Shown here piece after piece: positions 24,160 to 36,901 of a stretch of 64,000 nt of DNA. Origin of the DNA: Amphibalanus amphitrite. Its lineage: Eukaryota > Arthropoda > Thecostraca > Balanomorpha > Balanidae. The position numbers and the translations under genes were made by a program. Numbering within the stretch: the stretch's first letter is position 1; each line of letters begins with the position of its first letter. The stretch spans positions 1,054,001-1,118,000 of the forward strand of contig NW_024881586.1 in the NCBI RefSeq assembly GCF_019059575.1, written 5' to 3'. Under the pieces are notes generated by a model. That model searched no databases. It had not been told where the DNA came from and was given only the letters and a program-made list of their open reading frames with translations.

Positions 24160-27100
24160 AGAATAATATTTTCGGAACGTCTCTTCAGTTCGCGACCATT
24201 CGCGACCGCCATTGTGCTCAAGTCGTCAGAACCAAGGCCTTCTGTCAGAGAACCGAGCAAGCGTCCCAGTCCTCGAAGGTAAGCTGAAATTACTGTATAC
24301 TTTGTGTTTTGTTAGTATGACTTTCCAGTAATCCGTAGTATGACCATACAATCCAAGAAATGCGTTGACGTAGATTTGCGGACGAAGATTTCCGCGATGA
24401 TGAAATTCTGGAAGACAAATTGTCAAAACAAATTGACAAATTGTTGTTACAAACAAACAAAACAAATTGTTAAAACGGTCATATCCGGACATCTACTTTT
24501 TGTTGTTTCTATCCTCCCAATATCACGATAGAAGAAAACACGTTAAATGAACGTATTTATATCTTGTTCAGTGTTCACTGCCTGATAAGCTGTCCATGAA
24601 ATTAAAAAAAAACGGTTCTTTTCTTTCTCAAAGGTGACTCTGCGGAAGAACAGCTTCCGACAGAAACTTCGGAACAGATTCAAGAACTGTCGAAAGCCAC
24701 TGAGCATTGAGCAACGCCGTCATCGACACGGAAAGACGAGCCAGGGGCATCGTTGTGAAAAAGCGTGCGGCAGCTGAAGAGGGGATGCCGGGGATGTTTC
24801 CCAAAACGAAGAAGTCGAAGCTAGACATCTGCACCGAAACCGCCAAGTTCAGTGCCAAGCTAAAGCACGCCGATGTCACTCACAAGACATCAGTTCTCAA
24901 AGATTCCTTCGAGGTTCGTCGGATATGCCTCACGAGCAACCGAAACCGGAAGACTGGCGAGGAGATGAAGGAGATATTCCCAGATATGTACAACGAAGCT
25001 GCCGTAAGTGTTGCTTTATTCGGTATTTAAAAGTCTTGTCTAATGTTATGTGTGATTGAACTCGAGATTCCTTTACTAACAGGGTAGTTCAGTAGAAAAT
25101 TTGATCGCTACGGTGACGTCACAGTGGCTATGCGTAAGCGTGGTGTAGTTAAAATGTCACATTTGACATCTGTGCCTTTTAAGGGTGGATTATCGAGAAA
25201 CGGGGCTTCAAACATTCATGTAAACGTGTTTTTTTATAAACTTCTCAATTATAAGCTCGCCAGTTGACCCAGATGATCACCATCTTCCTATGTATTATGA
25301 ATGCGTGGGAACTTTTTCCCGCCAGCGCGGCAGCGTGATGTACCTAACGGTAAAGGAATTTTGAAACTTGTTAACGGGGGATGGTTGAACTGAACTAACT
25401 ATATAATTAGTGGCACCATTTTATATCCGCGCTATCAGGGAACAACATTGGATAGGAAAACATCTGGAAAATTTGTATAATTTTTAACCCACTCCCTCTG
25501 GTTTTTCTACCGCCTGCTGGGAAGTCACCCCCCCCCCCTCCCATCTAACTTGGCGGGTCCTAAGCAACGTAACCGTAACGAAACGCTCAAGGCGGAGTTG
25601 GGAATCTTGTCACAAACCATGACGAAAGCATTCCAGTCATTTTTATCAGGTAAAAGATCACCAGAGGTTGACACTTGACGTGGCGCGCTTTCAAACTTTT
25701 TGTGAGCTGGAGTAACTTACCTGACCTGACCTTCCACAATGATATAATGTTCACTTGATGTTGCTTGATGTTAATTCCATTCATTAATGTGATTTTGCGG
25801 TGTTTCCAGGTGTGGACTGACTTGGGAATGATCATGGGGCTCGAGGAGGACGTGAAGGAGCATGTCCTGCACAAAATCAGACATACCGCGAAGAAGTATG
25901 CCCAGACGATGATAAACGTGGAGCCGGCCGACAAAGACGGTGAGTTTTGAACGGGCACAAGCACACCTTTTCGGATGAGGTGTTCCGCTAGCAACAATCG
26001 TGCCGGGGGGGGGGGGAGGATACTCTTCTTCTATATAACTGGGCTCGAGCCGATCATCGTAGACAATATATTCCTGGCCAGGGCTGGAATAATGTTTAGA
26101 TCTGACTGATTTTTTTTTTAGCGAATGTAAAGCTAGGCCCGAGGTATTTTCGATAAATACGAGGTCAGGCCAAAACATTAGCCAAGACCAAGTGTAGGAA
26201 GGTATTTCCCACGCATGCTTCTTCCTGCACGATGGAGAAATGACGTTTCAAAATCCCAATGGCGTAATACATTAATAGCAGAGGGCAGGACAACTGTTTA
26301 TTTTCTTGATGATTTTTTTTTGTTTGCTTAAAGGAAGACTGCCACCTTTTTTACACAAAACGGTTTTCACTAGACCTAACCCACCTATGACCTACCCTGA
26401 AGTCTGTTTCCCGAAATTCGGCCTAGTTTTCAAGATATCCGCAATTGGACTTCAGATTAAAGCCATCACAAATGTGTGGAATATGGGAATGTATCATTAC
26501 CATGTTAAAATCCCATCTCCCACACTTTTTGTGATGGCATCAATGTGAAGTTCGAATGCGGATATCTCGAAAACTAGGACGAATTTCGGGAAACGGACTT
26601 CAGGGTAGGTCATAGGTGGGTCAGGTCTACTGAAACCCGTTTTAAACCGAAAACCGTAAAAGGTGGCACTTTAACGACGGGCGGGACAGCATGTTGTACC
26701 TCACCTTTGGACAGCCAATCGTCGTTGGTTTTGCTATTAGTCAAAAAGTGTTGTTTAACTCTAGTGATATTGAAAAGTCATGGTTGTCTGATGTCTCCAT
26801 TCAGGTTGTCTCCATTCATGGTTGTCTTCATTGTCTCCAAATATACCATAGTTACATGCAGTTTGATACCTACTTGTACTCCATACTTAACCATGACAGC
26901 GGAACATCGGGTACTAATTTCTTATTTCACTGAAATATTTTAACGACGTATAATTATTTTGTAATTATGCACCACGTTTAGTTGTGCATAATTAGTGTAT
27001 TAATAGTGTAATATGTAATAGTGTAATAGTGTAATAATAGTTAATGTGCATAAGAGTGTATCGTACTACGCAAACGTACTACGCATCGTACTACGATTTT

Positions 27101-27572
27101 GAGAGTGAAAAGAAATCAGCAAGAAGCGAAAAATCATCTCCAGATACTGTAGATGGCATAGCCAGCTACTGTACGAACGCGGTTCCTTGTTTCTCTCCTA
27201 GGTTTCCTTTACTTTTATTTGTACGATATGCATTGATGCCAACTGACTGCAATATTCTTTTTCACGGCAGACGACGAGCTGCTAGCTCTACTTGCCTATG
27301 GTTGTGGAACAACCATTGGCACCTTGGCGGATCCGAGAAACGGGGTTCGTCAGGCAGGTGAGGAACTATCGGTGGACGGTGTGGTGGTCTGCCAACTGCC
27401 GGCCACCAGGTTGGAGACCGTGGCCCTAATGACGGCCGCCCACGCTGTCTTCTACACAAAGTTCACGGGGCCCTGCAGGGCCCTGTTCGAGATTCTTTAC
27501 CAGAGTGTGGGATTCGATGTAAACCTATCTGGCTTATCACAGAAGGTGTGGGAGGTTACCCAGGTAGTGTAG
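24160..27572 (+). CDS. Unknown spliced reading frame inside CACTA-like element
   Basis: Exons that can be supported: one ending at donor CTCGAAG|GTAAGC (24280, VLKSSEPRPSVREPSKRPSP); one starting after TTTCTCAAAG (about 24635) and ending at GCC|GTAAGT (about 25002); 25810-25939 (VWTDLGMIMGLEEDVKEHVL to EPADKD, donor G|GTGAGT); and 27271-27572 (DDELLALLAYGCGTTIGTLA to VWEVTQVV, stop). The last three join in phase. In the second exon the frame at its start (DSAEEQLPTETSEQIQELSK) differs from that used later (SNAVIDTERRARGIVVKKRA), so this copy has a frameshift or an unseen splice. I do not recognise the protein. The Lys/Arg-rich start, helical middle and hydrophobic C-terminal domain resemble uncharacterised element-associated proteins, but that is only an impression. 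Confidence 0.5.
26328..26674. mobile_element. Palindromic TTAA MITE
   Basis: TTAAAGGAAGACTGCCACCT at 26328 and AGGTGGCACTTTAA at the right end, with TTAA on both sides. The arms are about 150 bp each and also contain AGGTCA-type words (ACCCACCTATGACCTACCC). It sits in an intron of the CACTA-borne frame. Confidence 0.8.
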
Positions 27573-27781
27573 AACCAGCATCGGAGATGCCCACTTCGAA
27601 TGACTGGCGACCTGTGGCTCACCTGTGGTTCAAGTGACTCGTGACTTGTGGCTCACCTGTGGCTCAAGTGACTCGCAACGTGTGGCTCACACTACTGGAG
27701 CCTATGTATTATGACTAATTCAGCTGCGGCGGTCTCAGTACGCCAATGAGTCTCAGCTTACGTCTTTCATAGCTCAGATCA

Positions 27782-27931
27782 CGCTCGTTTTATATGCCAT
27801 CCGTGGCGGTGGTTCTGTGCGCAGATGTTATTCGTTAGCCTCAGTGTTAACCATACACGCTCGTTTTATCTGCCATCCGTGGCGGTGGTTCTGTGCGCAG
27901 ATGTTATTCGTTAGCCTCAGTGTTAACCATA
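27782..27931. repeat. Tandem duplication of a 75-bp unit
   Basis: Two almost identical 75-bp units (CGCTCGTTTTATATGCCATC and its copy from 27857) lie in the right part of the CACTA-like element. Confidence 0.9.
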
Positions 27932-27963
27932 ACGCCCTTGTGAGTTGTGACCTTGAACGTCCT

Positions 27964-28081
27964 TCCAGTGATTTCGCATTGCGGCCGGCAGAGACGAAGT
28001 TTTGCCTCCCAGTTGAGACGCCGCTTCTCAACTAGGAAGCAAAATTACGTCCCTGTCGGCCGCAATGCGCCATCACTGGAA
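27964..28081. repeat. Imperfect palindrome, about 118 bp
   Basis: TTCCAGTGAT at the left matches ATCACTGGAA at the right, with a GCATTGCGGCCG arm. It could be a small foldback MITE or a CACTA subterminal hairpin. Confidence 0.7.
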
Positions 28082-28588
28082 GTGCGTCCAAATTAAGATG
28101 TACCTGCTGATGCTCAGGTACCATTCGTTAATCAATTGTTGGTGTTTCAATACATTGTTTAAATGCATTCCTTATTTTACACTTGGTCATAATATTATCA
28201 CATCACCCCGCATTATCAGGGGTGGTACTTTTACGCCGGGGCTTGATTTTACCGGGGAGTTACTCCGGGGTAAAATTATCGAGAAAAGGAGTGCTTTTTG
28301 GCATGGCAATATTATTCCCCGAATGGGAGTAATTTTAGTATTAAGTTAATAAAATTATCATCTGGGTGTAATTTTATCCAAAGATAGCATACTTTTATCC
28401 TCCGTCATAAAATTACTCCCTAGCGCGAATAATATAAGCGTTCGGATACTAAATATATTCTATATGCTAGTTTCATTCCCCAAAACTCCCCATTTTAGGC
28501 GCTTATGCCAGGTCATAAAATTATTCGATTGCAGGAGTGTTTTTTGGCATTCTAAAATAAGAAAATGGGGAGTAAGTTTTTTTCAGTG

Positions 28589-31064
28589 TTCTTCTTAAAC
28601 CCGATGCTAGTTCGTGCAAAACCTCCAAAGGGTTTATCTTTCGCGCGCTTGGTGTGACGTAATATCACGTGACTAGGGAGAACGAAGAAGAACCGGTGTT
28701 GGTCGAGTTGAAGCCCCCTGGGGCCACTAAGACTGCACGCGAAGAAGCAGCACGTGTCTTCGGTCTATGTGAAACACTGTGTGTGTTCTTCATGAACCAG
28801 ACGTTCTGCTTCGCCTCTAAGTCAGTTTACCCTAATACCCAAAAAACCTAAGTGTGGAATATTTTAAGATGCTTTTGCATAACGTTCTTTCAACTTGTTT
28901 TCAGTGTGCCATACGTCGCAGTAATTGCAGTTGTAGGCCTTCAATTAAATGCCTGATCATTCCAAATGCTGCTGAATGATACCAACGGATCACATTTCAT
29001 TTCATTGGACATCAGTATTTTATCAAACCTCAGAAGTGAAGTTCTTAGCATCACAGAGCGTATTTAGAATTTCATCAGATTCAGCATTACCGAGTGCAGG
29101 TTATGCAATGATGTTTATGAAGGAAGTGCAGTGTGCCAGATAGAGGCAGCTATCCACATTCCATTGCACAATCAATGATGAGTGGACCACTCATATATGT
29201 CAGATGGTGATAAGCGGTCTTGAACCGCCTGCGAACGGTGCGCAGCGTGTGCAGAATTTCCCAATTCCCCCAGTTGCAAAATAAAATTATCGAAACCATT
29301 AACACTAAACCTAGCTAGAGAAGAACAGCAAGCTAAAGTAAAGTAATGTCGACGGCACTACATGCAATAATACCCATGCCGAAAAGGAAAATTGGTTATC
29401 TCAGTTGTTGTTTTACCCAGTTTTTTTTTGCGATGTTTTCCACTTATACCTAGATAAGTGACTTACAATGTCCGTCAAATATCTTCTTCTGTTTAGCCCT
29501 TGTATGTAACGATGTGTAATGTTTTATAGCTACCTATACCTAATATTTCATTCGGCAGCTTTGATCGGCAGCTTCTGTTGGCGGCCAACAGCTTATCATC
29601 GGTGACTTGAAAATCATGGATCACAGGTGGAATCCCCGTTGAAAAGCCGGGGCTGGAGTCTTCAGAGCCGTTGCAATTTGCCCGGAGCCAGTGCATTGGG
29701 CGGAGGAATCAGACCCGGAGTCAGAACCATTTAAACTTATAACTGCCTCGCATCTTTGCTACCGACTTAGATTATATTGAGTACCGTGAGCATTTTGAGT
29801 GCGGCGATGCCATAGAAAGGCCTGAGCATCGCACGCAGTTCGCTAATGCTCAGTTGGATACATTATCACTGATAACTGATAAGTGATATCCTCTAAAATT
29901 CAAGCGGGAAAGAATAACAGATCTCACCTGCGAAATAAAGTTTAGCTATACCCAAATCTTCCGGACGAGCGTATCAGGCACTTCTTTGCTCCACCTCACG
30001 GTGAACTCCGGCGCAGAGTAACCGTGCACTGCAGTGCAGAGTGCCCGTGTACTGCAGTGCAGCCGTTTACTGCAGCACAGAGCAGCAACCGCCGGCCGTC
30101 CCAGCAGCAGCGCGCCGCTGCCACCAGTCTGCAGGTCCGCCCTGTCCCGACTGACTGCCCTCGGCGCCTCCGGCTGGACACCCAGCTGGACGGGCGGTAG
30201 TGTATGCAGATCTGACCGTCTGCCGCGGCCTCACTGCACGTCCCCTCGCCGACGTATGGCTCTCCTCATAGCACCGGCATGCCCCGTTAGTTAGCTACCG
30301 GTTTGGTTTATCAGCCATCATGCGGTCAGTACGTCGGACTGATTTGGCGTTGCCATAGCTGGCTGATGACTTCGCGCACCGTTTTTAGGGATGGCTGGAA
30401 CCGCCTCTGGTCACGCTACTGGGTTCGTACTGTTTATTTACAATATACCCCAGTCTTCAGCGGAGCTCTGGTGTCCTTTTGGGTGGATGAGACGTAAGAG
30501 ACGTTTGGAGTGCCGTTCCAGAGGGCCATCAAACCCGAACGACCGCGTCCCGCTCGACAGTCTGACCTTGAAAACGTCCCAAATAATAACGAGAGGAAAG
30601 GAACACCACTGGATGCCTACGTGTGTGAAGGGAACACTCGTACAGTCAATACTCAAGCATCGTATCACACTTACCCACGCATGAAACTGACATATTGTAT
30701 ACATATGATGATGCATCTCCTTTCTACTGTTAAGGCTGAAACAGACTCTTTCCGCGTTCAGGAAATCGCATGCGAGAGCCTATTCAAATACATTGTAATT
30801 CTTCTCGCATCAATCGCTTGCGGGAGGTGCGTGCGATTGATGCGAGCGTGCTTCCATGTATTTGAATAGGCTCTCGCATGCGATTTCCTTACTGCGGAAA
30901 GAGTCTGTTTCAGGCTTTACCCAACCAAGGATGAGCGCGGCTAGTCGCTGCCCGCCCCGCGGCAGAACCACAGGTGAATGACCCTACCCTGAGATGAACG
31001 GGAGTGCGACTGGCGGCGCCGGTGGCCCGGACAGTCTCCGCGGGGCCGGCCGGCGTGTGGCACC
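28589..31064. other. Intergenic, upstream of the METTL24-like gene
   Basis: No supported gene. A CTGCAGTGCAG palindromic repeat lies at 30026-30078. The last 100 bp before the ATG at 31065 is GC- and CpG-rich and probably contains the promoter and 5' UTR. Confidence 0.45.
30733..30916. mobile_element. Palindromic MITE with TTA target duplication
   Basis: The arms begin AGGCTGAAACAGACTCTTTC and pair over most of 85-95 bp each. TTA lies on both sides (30730-30732 and 30917-30919), as for PIF/Harbinger-type insertions. Confidence 0.7.
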
Positions 31065-33811
31065 ATGAGTAGACTGTGTGACCTGACCTGCGGGTCGCCC
31101 TGTTACCTCCGGTGGCCTGTGGTGCGCATTGTGGTGCTATCAGTCGTAGGTGTCTTTATGTTTTCCCTGCTGACGAGAGTTCGGTCCAATGAACGGTGAG
31201 TTGACGGATCAATGCGATGGTGGGTTGCAGCAAGGTTTGAAAAGCTTGGAATTTCTGCTAGGTCGTGCATTATTGTGCATATTCTGTTCTCACACTGAGC
31301 AGCCTTCACGATGAGTGATCATATGTGTTTTAGATCGGGGTTCACCGTTAAATTATGTTTTATGTTTTAGATCTTTGGGAGGGAACGTTTGACTAGATGG
31401 TTTAGAATGTGGAGTTATTTTATTTGGATAATGATGTTTTGGATAATGAAGTTATTTAGTTCGGCTATTTGTCTTAGATAATAAAGTTATTTAGCTCTGC
31501 TATATCGACACCCTTTTTTAAACCCCACATTTGTTCTCCCGTGAATTTCAGACAAGTTGTTTAGAAAGCTTCAAAAAAGGTACAGTCACTCGATTTTTCT
31601 CAAGTTTGTCTGTCTTGGCAGATCAAGCAATGCCAGAGCAAGCTTACGAACACACAAATTTGATCAGGATCGGACGATTGGACACTTCTAAAAAGAGATC
31701 TTTCTTGCTTCCCGGAAATTCACCGGAGAACAGATGTGGGGTTTAAAAAAAGGTGTCGATATGTTTTAGGCAGGGCAGTTAAAGGGACCCTCCCACCTTC
31801 AAAAAAGTTGATGAATTGGCACGAACGTGATGTCGCTCGGTTCAGAAAGAGCAAAAACGAATATCTACCAAATTTCATCGAAAAATATTTACCGGTTTTC
31901 AAGATATTAGACTTACTTTTGTTTACTTTTTGGGATCTCCGCTGTTCCTAGCGACTTTATTTGAAAGTGCGGCATTTGTTGCGCGCAAAGCAGCATATAC
32001 CACCGCGTGCTACAAAACGTTTTAGTCAAACATTTAACGGACGTTCGAAAGCCTGATGACGTCATCAGATTCCCGTAATGGTTAAGAGATAGGGACCACG
32101 CTGGTCCCACCCTGCAAGTAAAGGGAAGAAATTTCTTGAACACCATAAAGCTGCGGGGGTTGCGACCAGGATAAATGGTGGTTTCTGAGCCTGGCCGCAA
32201 ACTTGGCTATCTCAACTCAAAACTAATGTTAAGGTGGGAGGGTCCCTTTAATAAGTTCGGCTACGTGTTATATATCGAGAATGACGGTTCGACTATTTTT
32301 CTTTATATCGGAAGTGACCGATCGGCTAAATGTTTATGATTGCTGAGTGACCGTTTGGCTATAGGCAGGCGCGGATACAAGGGGGGGGGCCATGGGGGCC
32401 ATGGCCCCCCCCCCCTTGGCCGATTTTTTCAAAAATAAAATAAAAAGTTAAAAAGTTAAAAAGCTGAAAAGGGGGCCTCCTGAAAATAAAGTAGCCGAAA
32501 TCCGATGAGTTTTTTTTTTTTAACCTACCCACTTAGTTATTTCTTAGAAGACTAGCTGAGAAGACTTCTTTGTTAGAAGATTGGTAAAGCTTTTCATAAC
32601 TTGGAGGTCTCTTATACTCACAGAGATGACCACTTTTACAGGGCCTCCTAACCTGCACAGAGGGCCTCCAAGCCTGCACAGATGTTGAGATGTTGCCTGA
32701 ACAGCTAGATAAGCTCAATAGACGCAGTTTTTTTTGGGGGGGGGGGCCCAACAAGTGGGAAGATGGGGCCTCCAACAGGTGGGATTATGGGGGGGGGGCC
32801 TCCTGGTTTCTAATGGCCCCTCCCTTGGAGATTTTCTGGATCCGCCCCTGGCTATAGGTACATACCTATGTCTGTTATTGGAGGTGATTATTCAGATATG
32901 TTTTAGAGCAGGCTCTCTGTCAGTAGTCGGTCAGTTTCTTACATGCTTGATGTTTTAGAGCTATGTTTAGAGCAAATTTAACATCAATCTGGCTGTGCTC
33001 AAATATTTCAGAACGCCGTGTGAGTGACCGTCCGTCTCCATGTTTCAGAACTCCCAGGCCAGTACCGTTGTCAGCGCCGCTGGGAGCAGAGACACTGGTC
33101 GGTGCCGTGAACTCTGTGGAGGCGATGAAGGCGCTCTACAATTACCTGGAGCACCCGCAGCATTGCTGCCGCGATCTGCGACCTTTCGGCGGAACCCCAG
33201 GTCACAGCGACGGCTCAAAGATGGTGTGTATGGACGCGGAGGTCGCACCGCCGCCCGGCTCCTGTCTCGCGTACTCCTTCGGTGTGGCCAACGATTGGAG
33301 TTTTGACCGAGCTATGTATGAGAACGGGTGCGAGGTGCATTCGTTTGACCCCAGTGTGAACCACACCGAGGGTCGCACGCCATTCGGGCCCGTCTTCCAC
33401 CGCCAGGGTTTGTCGGGGGACGAGAACACCACCCGTGAGGATGGCTGGATCGTGATGACTCTGGGCGACACAATGGATAGCCTGGGTCACGGGGACCGCA
33501 CGCTTCACTACCTCAAAGTGGACGTGGAGGGTGCTGAGTGGACCTGGCTGGACGCAGAGCACGAGGAGGTACTGAACCGCGTCCGTCAGCTGGCCATGGA
33601 GGTTCATTTCCTCGAGCTGCAGCTGTTTGAGACTGAGGAAGATCTGTTTGAGGTCCTGGATGCGTACATTACGTCGTTCGAGCTGTTGCGCAGCCTGGGT
33701 TTCTGTCTGGTGAGTGTTAGTGAAAACCCCATCAACCCAGGCCGTCGTGTGATGCCCAGATGGGGGGAAGAGAAGGCGACGCTCTTTGAAGTGCTGTGGG
33801 TAAAACGGTGA
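31065..33811 (+). CDS. METTL24: METTL24-like membrane-anchored methyltransferase
   Basis: Two exons, 31065-31195 and 33049-33811, joined in phase (GAACG|GTGAGT to TTTCAG|AACTCC), give 297 residues. Exon 1 starts at an ATG in good context and encodes a short N-terminus, then the signal anchor VVRIVVLSVVGVFMFSLL, so a type II Golgi or ER membrane protein is likely. Exon 2 carries the FkbM/Methyltransf_21-type fold: CLAYSFGVANDWSFDRAMYE, then GCEVHSFDPS for SAM binding, and HYLKVDVEGAEWTWL, the hallmark of METTL24-type proteins. The methyl acceptor is not known for this family. A Penelope-like element begins about 18 bp after the stop, so the 3' UTR must be short or element-derived. Confidence 0.85.
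31779..32251. mobile_element. TTAA MITE, copy B, in METTL24-like intron
   Basis: Complete 473-bp copy: TTAAAGGGACCCTCCCACCT at the left and its inverse (AAGGTGGGAGGGTCCCTTTAA-type) at the right, both with TTAA. Near-identical to 7793-8265, so the family moved recently. Confidence 0.85.
32366..32850. mobile_element. hAT MITE with 8-bp target duplication
   Basis: The ends are CAGGCGCGGATACAAG and, reversed, CAGGGGCGGATCCAG, typical hAT tips. The 8-bp duplication GCTATAGG lies on both sides (32358-32365 and 32851-32858). G-runs and C-runs lie inside both ends. No transposase is seen. It lies in the METTL24-like intron. Confidence 0.85.
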
Positions 33812-35717
33812 TTTTGTCAGGGTATATTAATTAGTAGGTATGCTATTAATAACCTTATGCTCATATTAGTAATTATATTCAAAAAGAAAAGTAAAAATTA
33901 ATATATTTCGACTTGCGCCTTCATCAGAATATGAGATCAATTTGTCGACACACGAAATAAAACTAAGACGATTCACTGAGTACAAACGTGCATAAATAAA
34001 CGGTGGCCTTCAATTCAAGATTAGGGTTACACATTTAGTAGGTCGAAATTCTATCATCATCATAGGTGTACATAAATAAACACAACATGACAGTCAATAA
34101 AACTGAACACGTATAATACATATTTAACACTTTGTAATACATATTTATAGAATGATATATAGTACATACAAGTGAATATGATACATAACAGTGAATATGA
34201 TACATAAAGAATGTCATATAATATACATACATGAGACAATACATCATACATATAATGCATAAATACAATACCAGGTATGTTAAGTACAATACGAAATACA
34301 TATATGGTACATAGAACAGGATACATATTTACATCGTATACCAAAGTATTTAAGTATGGTTCGTCGCAGAGGAGCCATGTGTATATGCTGGTGGTCTGAG
34401 GAGGGGCCAGGATGACGTGTGTGTGTTTAGAGAGGGTTTTTGGTTCCGAATTTCAATAGATTCTGATATCTTAAGGTCCGCTACGTCTTTGCACACTCGC
34501 TCGATGGAAATTTTGAATGACCGTGCAGTTATGTTGCTGGATGGGTGCTGCTGTGCCACATGGTCGCCGAGAGGTGTGTTGCGAGTTTTGTTTTTGGCGT
34601 TTCTGATGTGTTCGTTAAAACGATCCCGGACACGTCGCTTGGACTCTCCTACGTAAACTGCTGGATTGTCGGTGCACATGTTACACTCAATTTTGTATAC
34701 AGCGTTCTTTGTGTGACAACGACCCTCAAGTCCCGCTTCGCAGGTGGAACAGCGCCTTTGACCAGCCGGACAGGGAGGGCTCTGTAGAGCTGATTTGGTT
34801 AAGTACTGGGTCAGTGTCTTTCCACTGGCCCAAGCAACACGGGCCTGTAAGCCTGAGGACTTGAACACCCCCTCTACCCGGCGGGCCAAAGTGTCATCAA
34901 TGTAAGGCAGTGATACGTATGTAGTGTCATGCTTGTTTTTGATGTCTCTGTTCGCTTTCCTAGCTGATGTCCTAGTGTTGTGGCCTGTGGTGTCGCTAAT
35001 GACTCTGTGTCTGGTTCTCTGTATGAGTCGATGTGGGTATCCATTGTGCTTGAACAAAGTTTCGATTATGTGCATGCCGCGGTTCTGTGCTTCTCTGTTT
35101 GACCCTAACCGTTTGGCTCTGAGGAGTTGCGAGTAGAGCACCGAGCGCTTGCACTGAATGGGATGTGCTGAGTTGAAGTGGATGATTATGGGTGCTGCCA
35201 TGGGCTTAATATAAAGCTCTGTGCTGTACGTGCCATCGTTCTGGACAGTGATGAGTGTGTCTAGGAATGGTATTTGTTGAGTAGGAGTCTGGTCTGATCT
35301 CTCGATGGTAGGGTGAATAGGTCAAAAACGCCCCCAGTAAGCGCGAAACCTTCTGACACTCAACCCAACCCAGATTACTCAAACCTTTGGGCACCATCAT
35401 GTAGCTCATTCTTTTTACTACGCTTTGAGACCAAGAAAAGACACTTGCGTGTGGTATTTAACCCCCCAAAAAGGTTTCCGCATACCCTTACAAAAGGGCG
35501 TTTTGCCCCACACCCTGGGTAATACGCCCACACCCATGTGCAAAGCGCCCCCACCCCATCCATCAACAGAGAAAATGATGAACATGGCAGAACTTGACGT
35601 CATTCTGACGTCATTTGTGGTCAACCTATCATAGCCTTTGGAATAAAATGTTGTTGCAATGTGTAAAATGGATGCCCGAAGGAGTCCTGAAAGTTTGGTG
35701 ACGATATCTGCAGTCGT

Positions 35718-36901
35718 TTAACCCGCGCCCCACTGGGGGGGGGCTATTTATAGCCCCCCCTCCCGTTTTTCTGCAATAACTTCCAAACCGCTTGACGTAT
35801 CGACGCCAAACTTTCAGTACCTTCGGCTGCATCAATTTGACACCTTTTGTCAAAATTTGAACTTCGTAGCTACCATAGGTCGGCCGGAAATGACGTCAGA
35901 GTGACGTCATGTTCGGCCGATTTTGACGCAAAACATTGAACCACGGCAATCGCTCCCAAGGGCTCAGTTTTTAAGCTAGATCCAATTTCTTTGCATGAGA
36001 GGACTCAGAATCGACTGCGCTATCAAACTGCTATCTCGAATTTTCGAAATTTTGAAAATTTCGAAAATTCTATATAATAAAACTCAAAATTTACATTTTT
36101 ACATTTTTTTCAAAAAGTTTTTGACTTTTCGAAAAAACCGGAATATATGTGATAGAACGCGTTATTATGAATAACTCTAGCAAGTTTTAGCTAAATATCT
36201 TCAAAAATAGCCAAGTTATACGCATTATTGCAAAAAAATTCACAATTATTAATTTTTCAAATCAATTATTCACCACGTATTTGACATCGTACGCCAATAT
36301 AAATAGCACCATCGTGTTCCTGAGCTCAAACTGCATCCAATAGACACCTTTTCGGTTGAAAAATTATAACTTCAAAATTTGACCTTTTTTGACCTGAAAG
36401 TGACCTGACCTAAGCTAAATTCGACTCAAAATGACCTCGGATGACACAGACGACATCAAATTCGAAGTCTTTGGCCTAAATGGACCATAAAACATGTGTC
36501 ACGTGACCGACACATGATATAATATTTTCGTGACCTGTGATGACCTGATCTTGACCTGAAAATCAAAGTACAAGTTTGGTACCCTCAGGGTATCTAGAGC
36601 ATCTGTTCACGAGTGTGTGAACCAAAAATGAGCCTGATCTGACTTGTAAGACGGCGGCCAGAGCCCAAAACGTGAACAAGCCAAAATGCTAATAATTTTT
36701 ACTTTGACCTGACCTGTGACGTCATCGGTGACCTCGAGGTCAATGAAATTAGGTTTCGCTCGACAGTTTTTCCGGGGCTATCAGACGCCGTTTGAATTTT
36801 GACGATCGGCCCAGTAGTTTCGGAGTTAGGAGGGGGGGCTATGAATAGCCCCCCCCCCAGTAGGGCGTGTTATACGCAGACCCCAGTGGGGCGCGGGTTA
36901 A
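35718..36901. mobile_element. TTAA element, long end on right, uninterrupted copy
   Basis: 1184 bp, TTAA at both ends. Short left end TTAACCCGCGCCCCACTGGG; long right end with the extra TCTGCGTATAACACGCCCTA segment. G-run, CTATTTATAG and C-run hairpins lie inside both ends. It is nearly identical to 14414-18574 minus its insert. Direct and inverted AGGTCA words cluster at 36380-36560 and 36700-36750. Confidence 0.88.

Larger units (their letters stand above)
23458..28588. mobile_element. CACTA (EnSpm)-like DNA transposon, 5.1 kb
   Basis: The ends are CACTGAAAAAAACTTAC at 23458 and its inverse at 28572-28588, flanked by TT on both sides (2-bp duplication). Subterminal regions of about 500 bp (left) and 400 bp (right) carry many short repeats in both directions of the type GGGTAATTTTA and ATAAAATTACTCC, as expected for CACTA transposase binding. 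The interior holds the spliced frame 24160-27572 and a palindromic TTAA MITE (26328-26674). No DDE transposase is recognised, so the element may be non-autonomous or have captured its cargo. Confidence 0.75.

Noticed and set aside
34035-34344. Tyr/Val/Ile-rich frames in the Penelope tail (also 40681-40990)
   Set aside because: These come from the AT-rich 3' non-coding repeat of the element.
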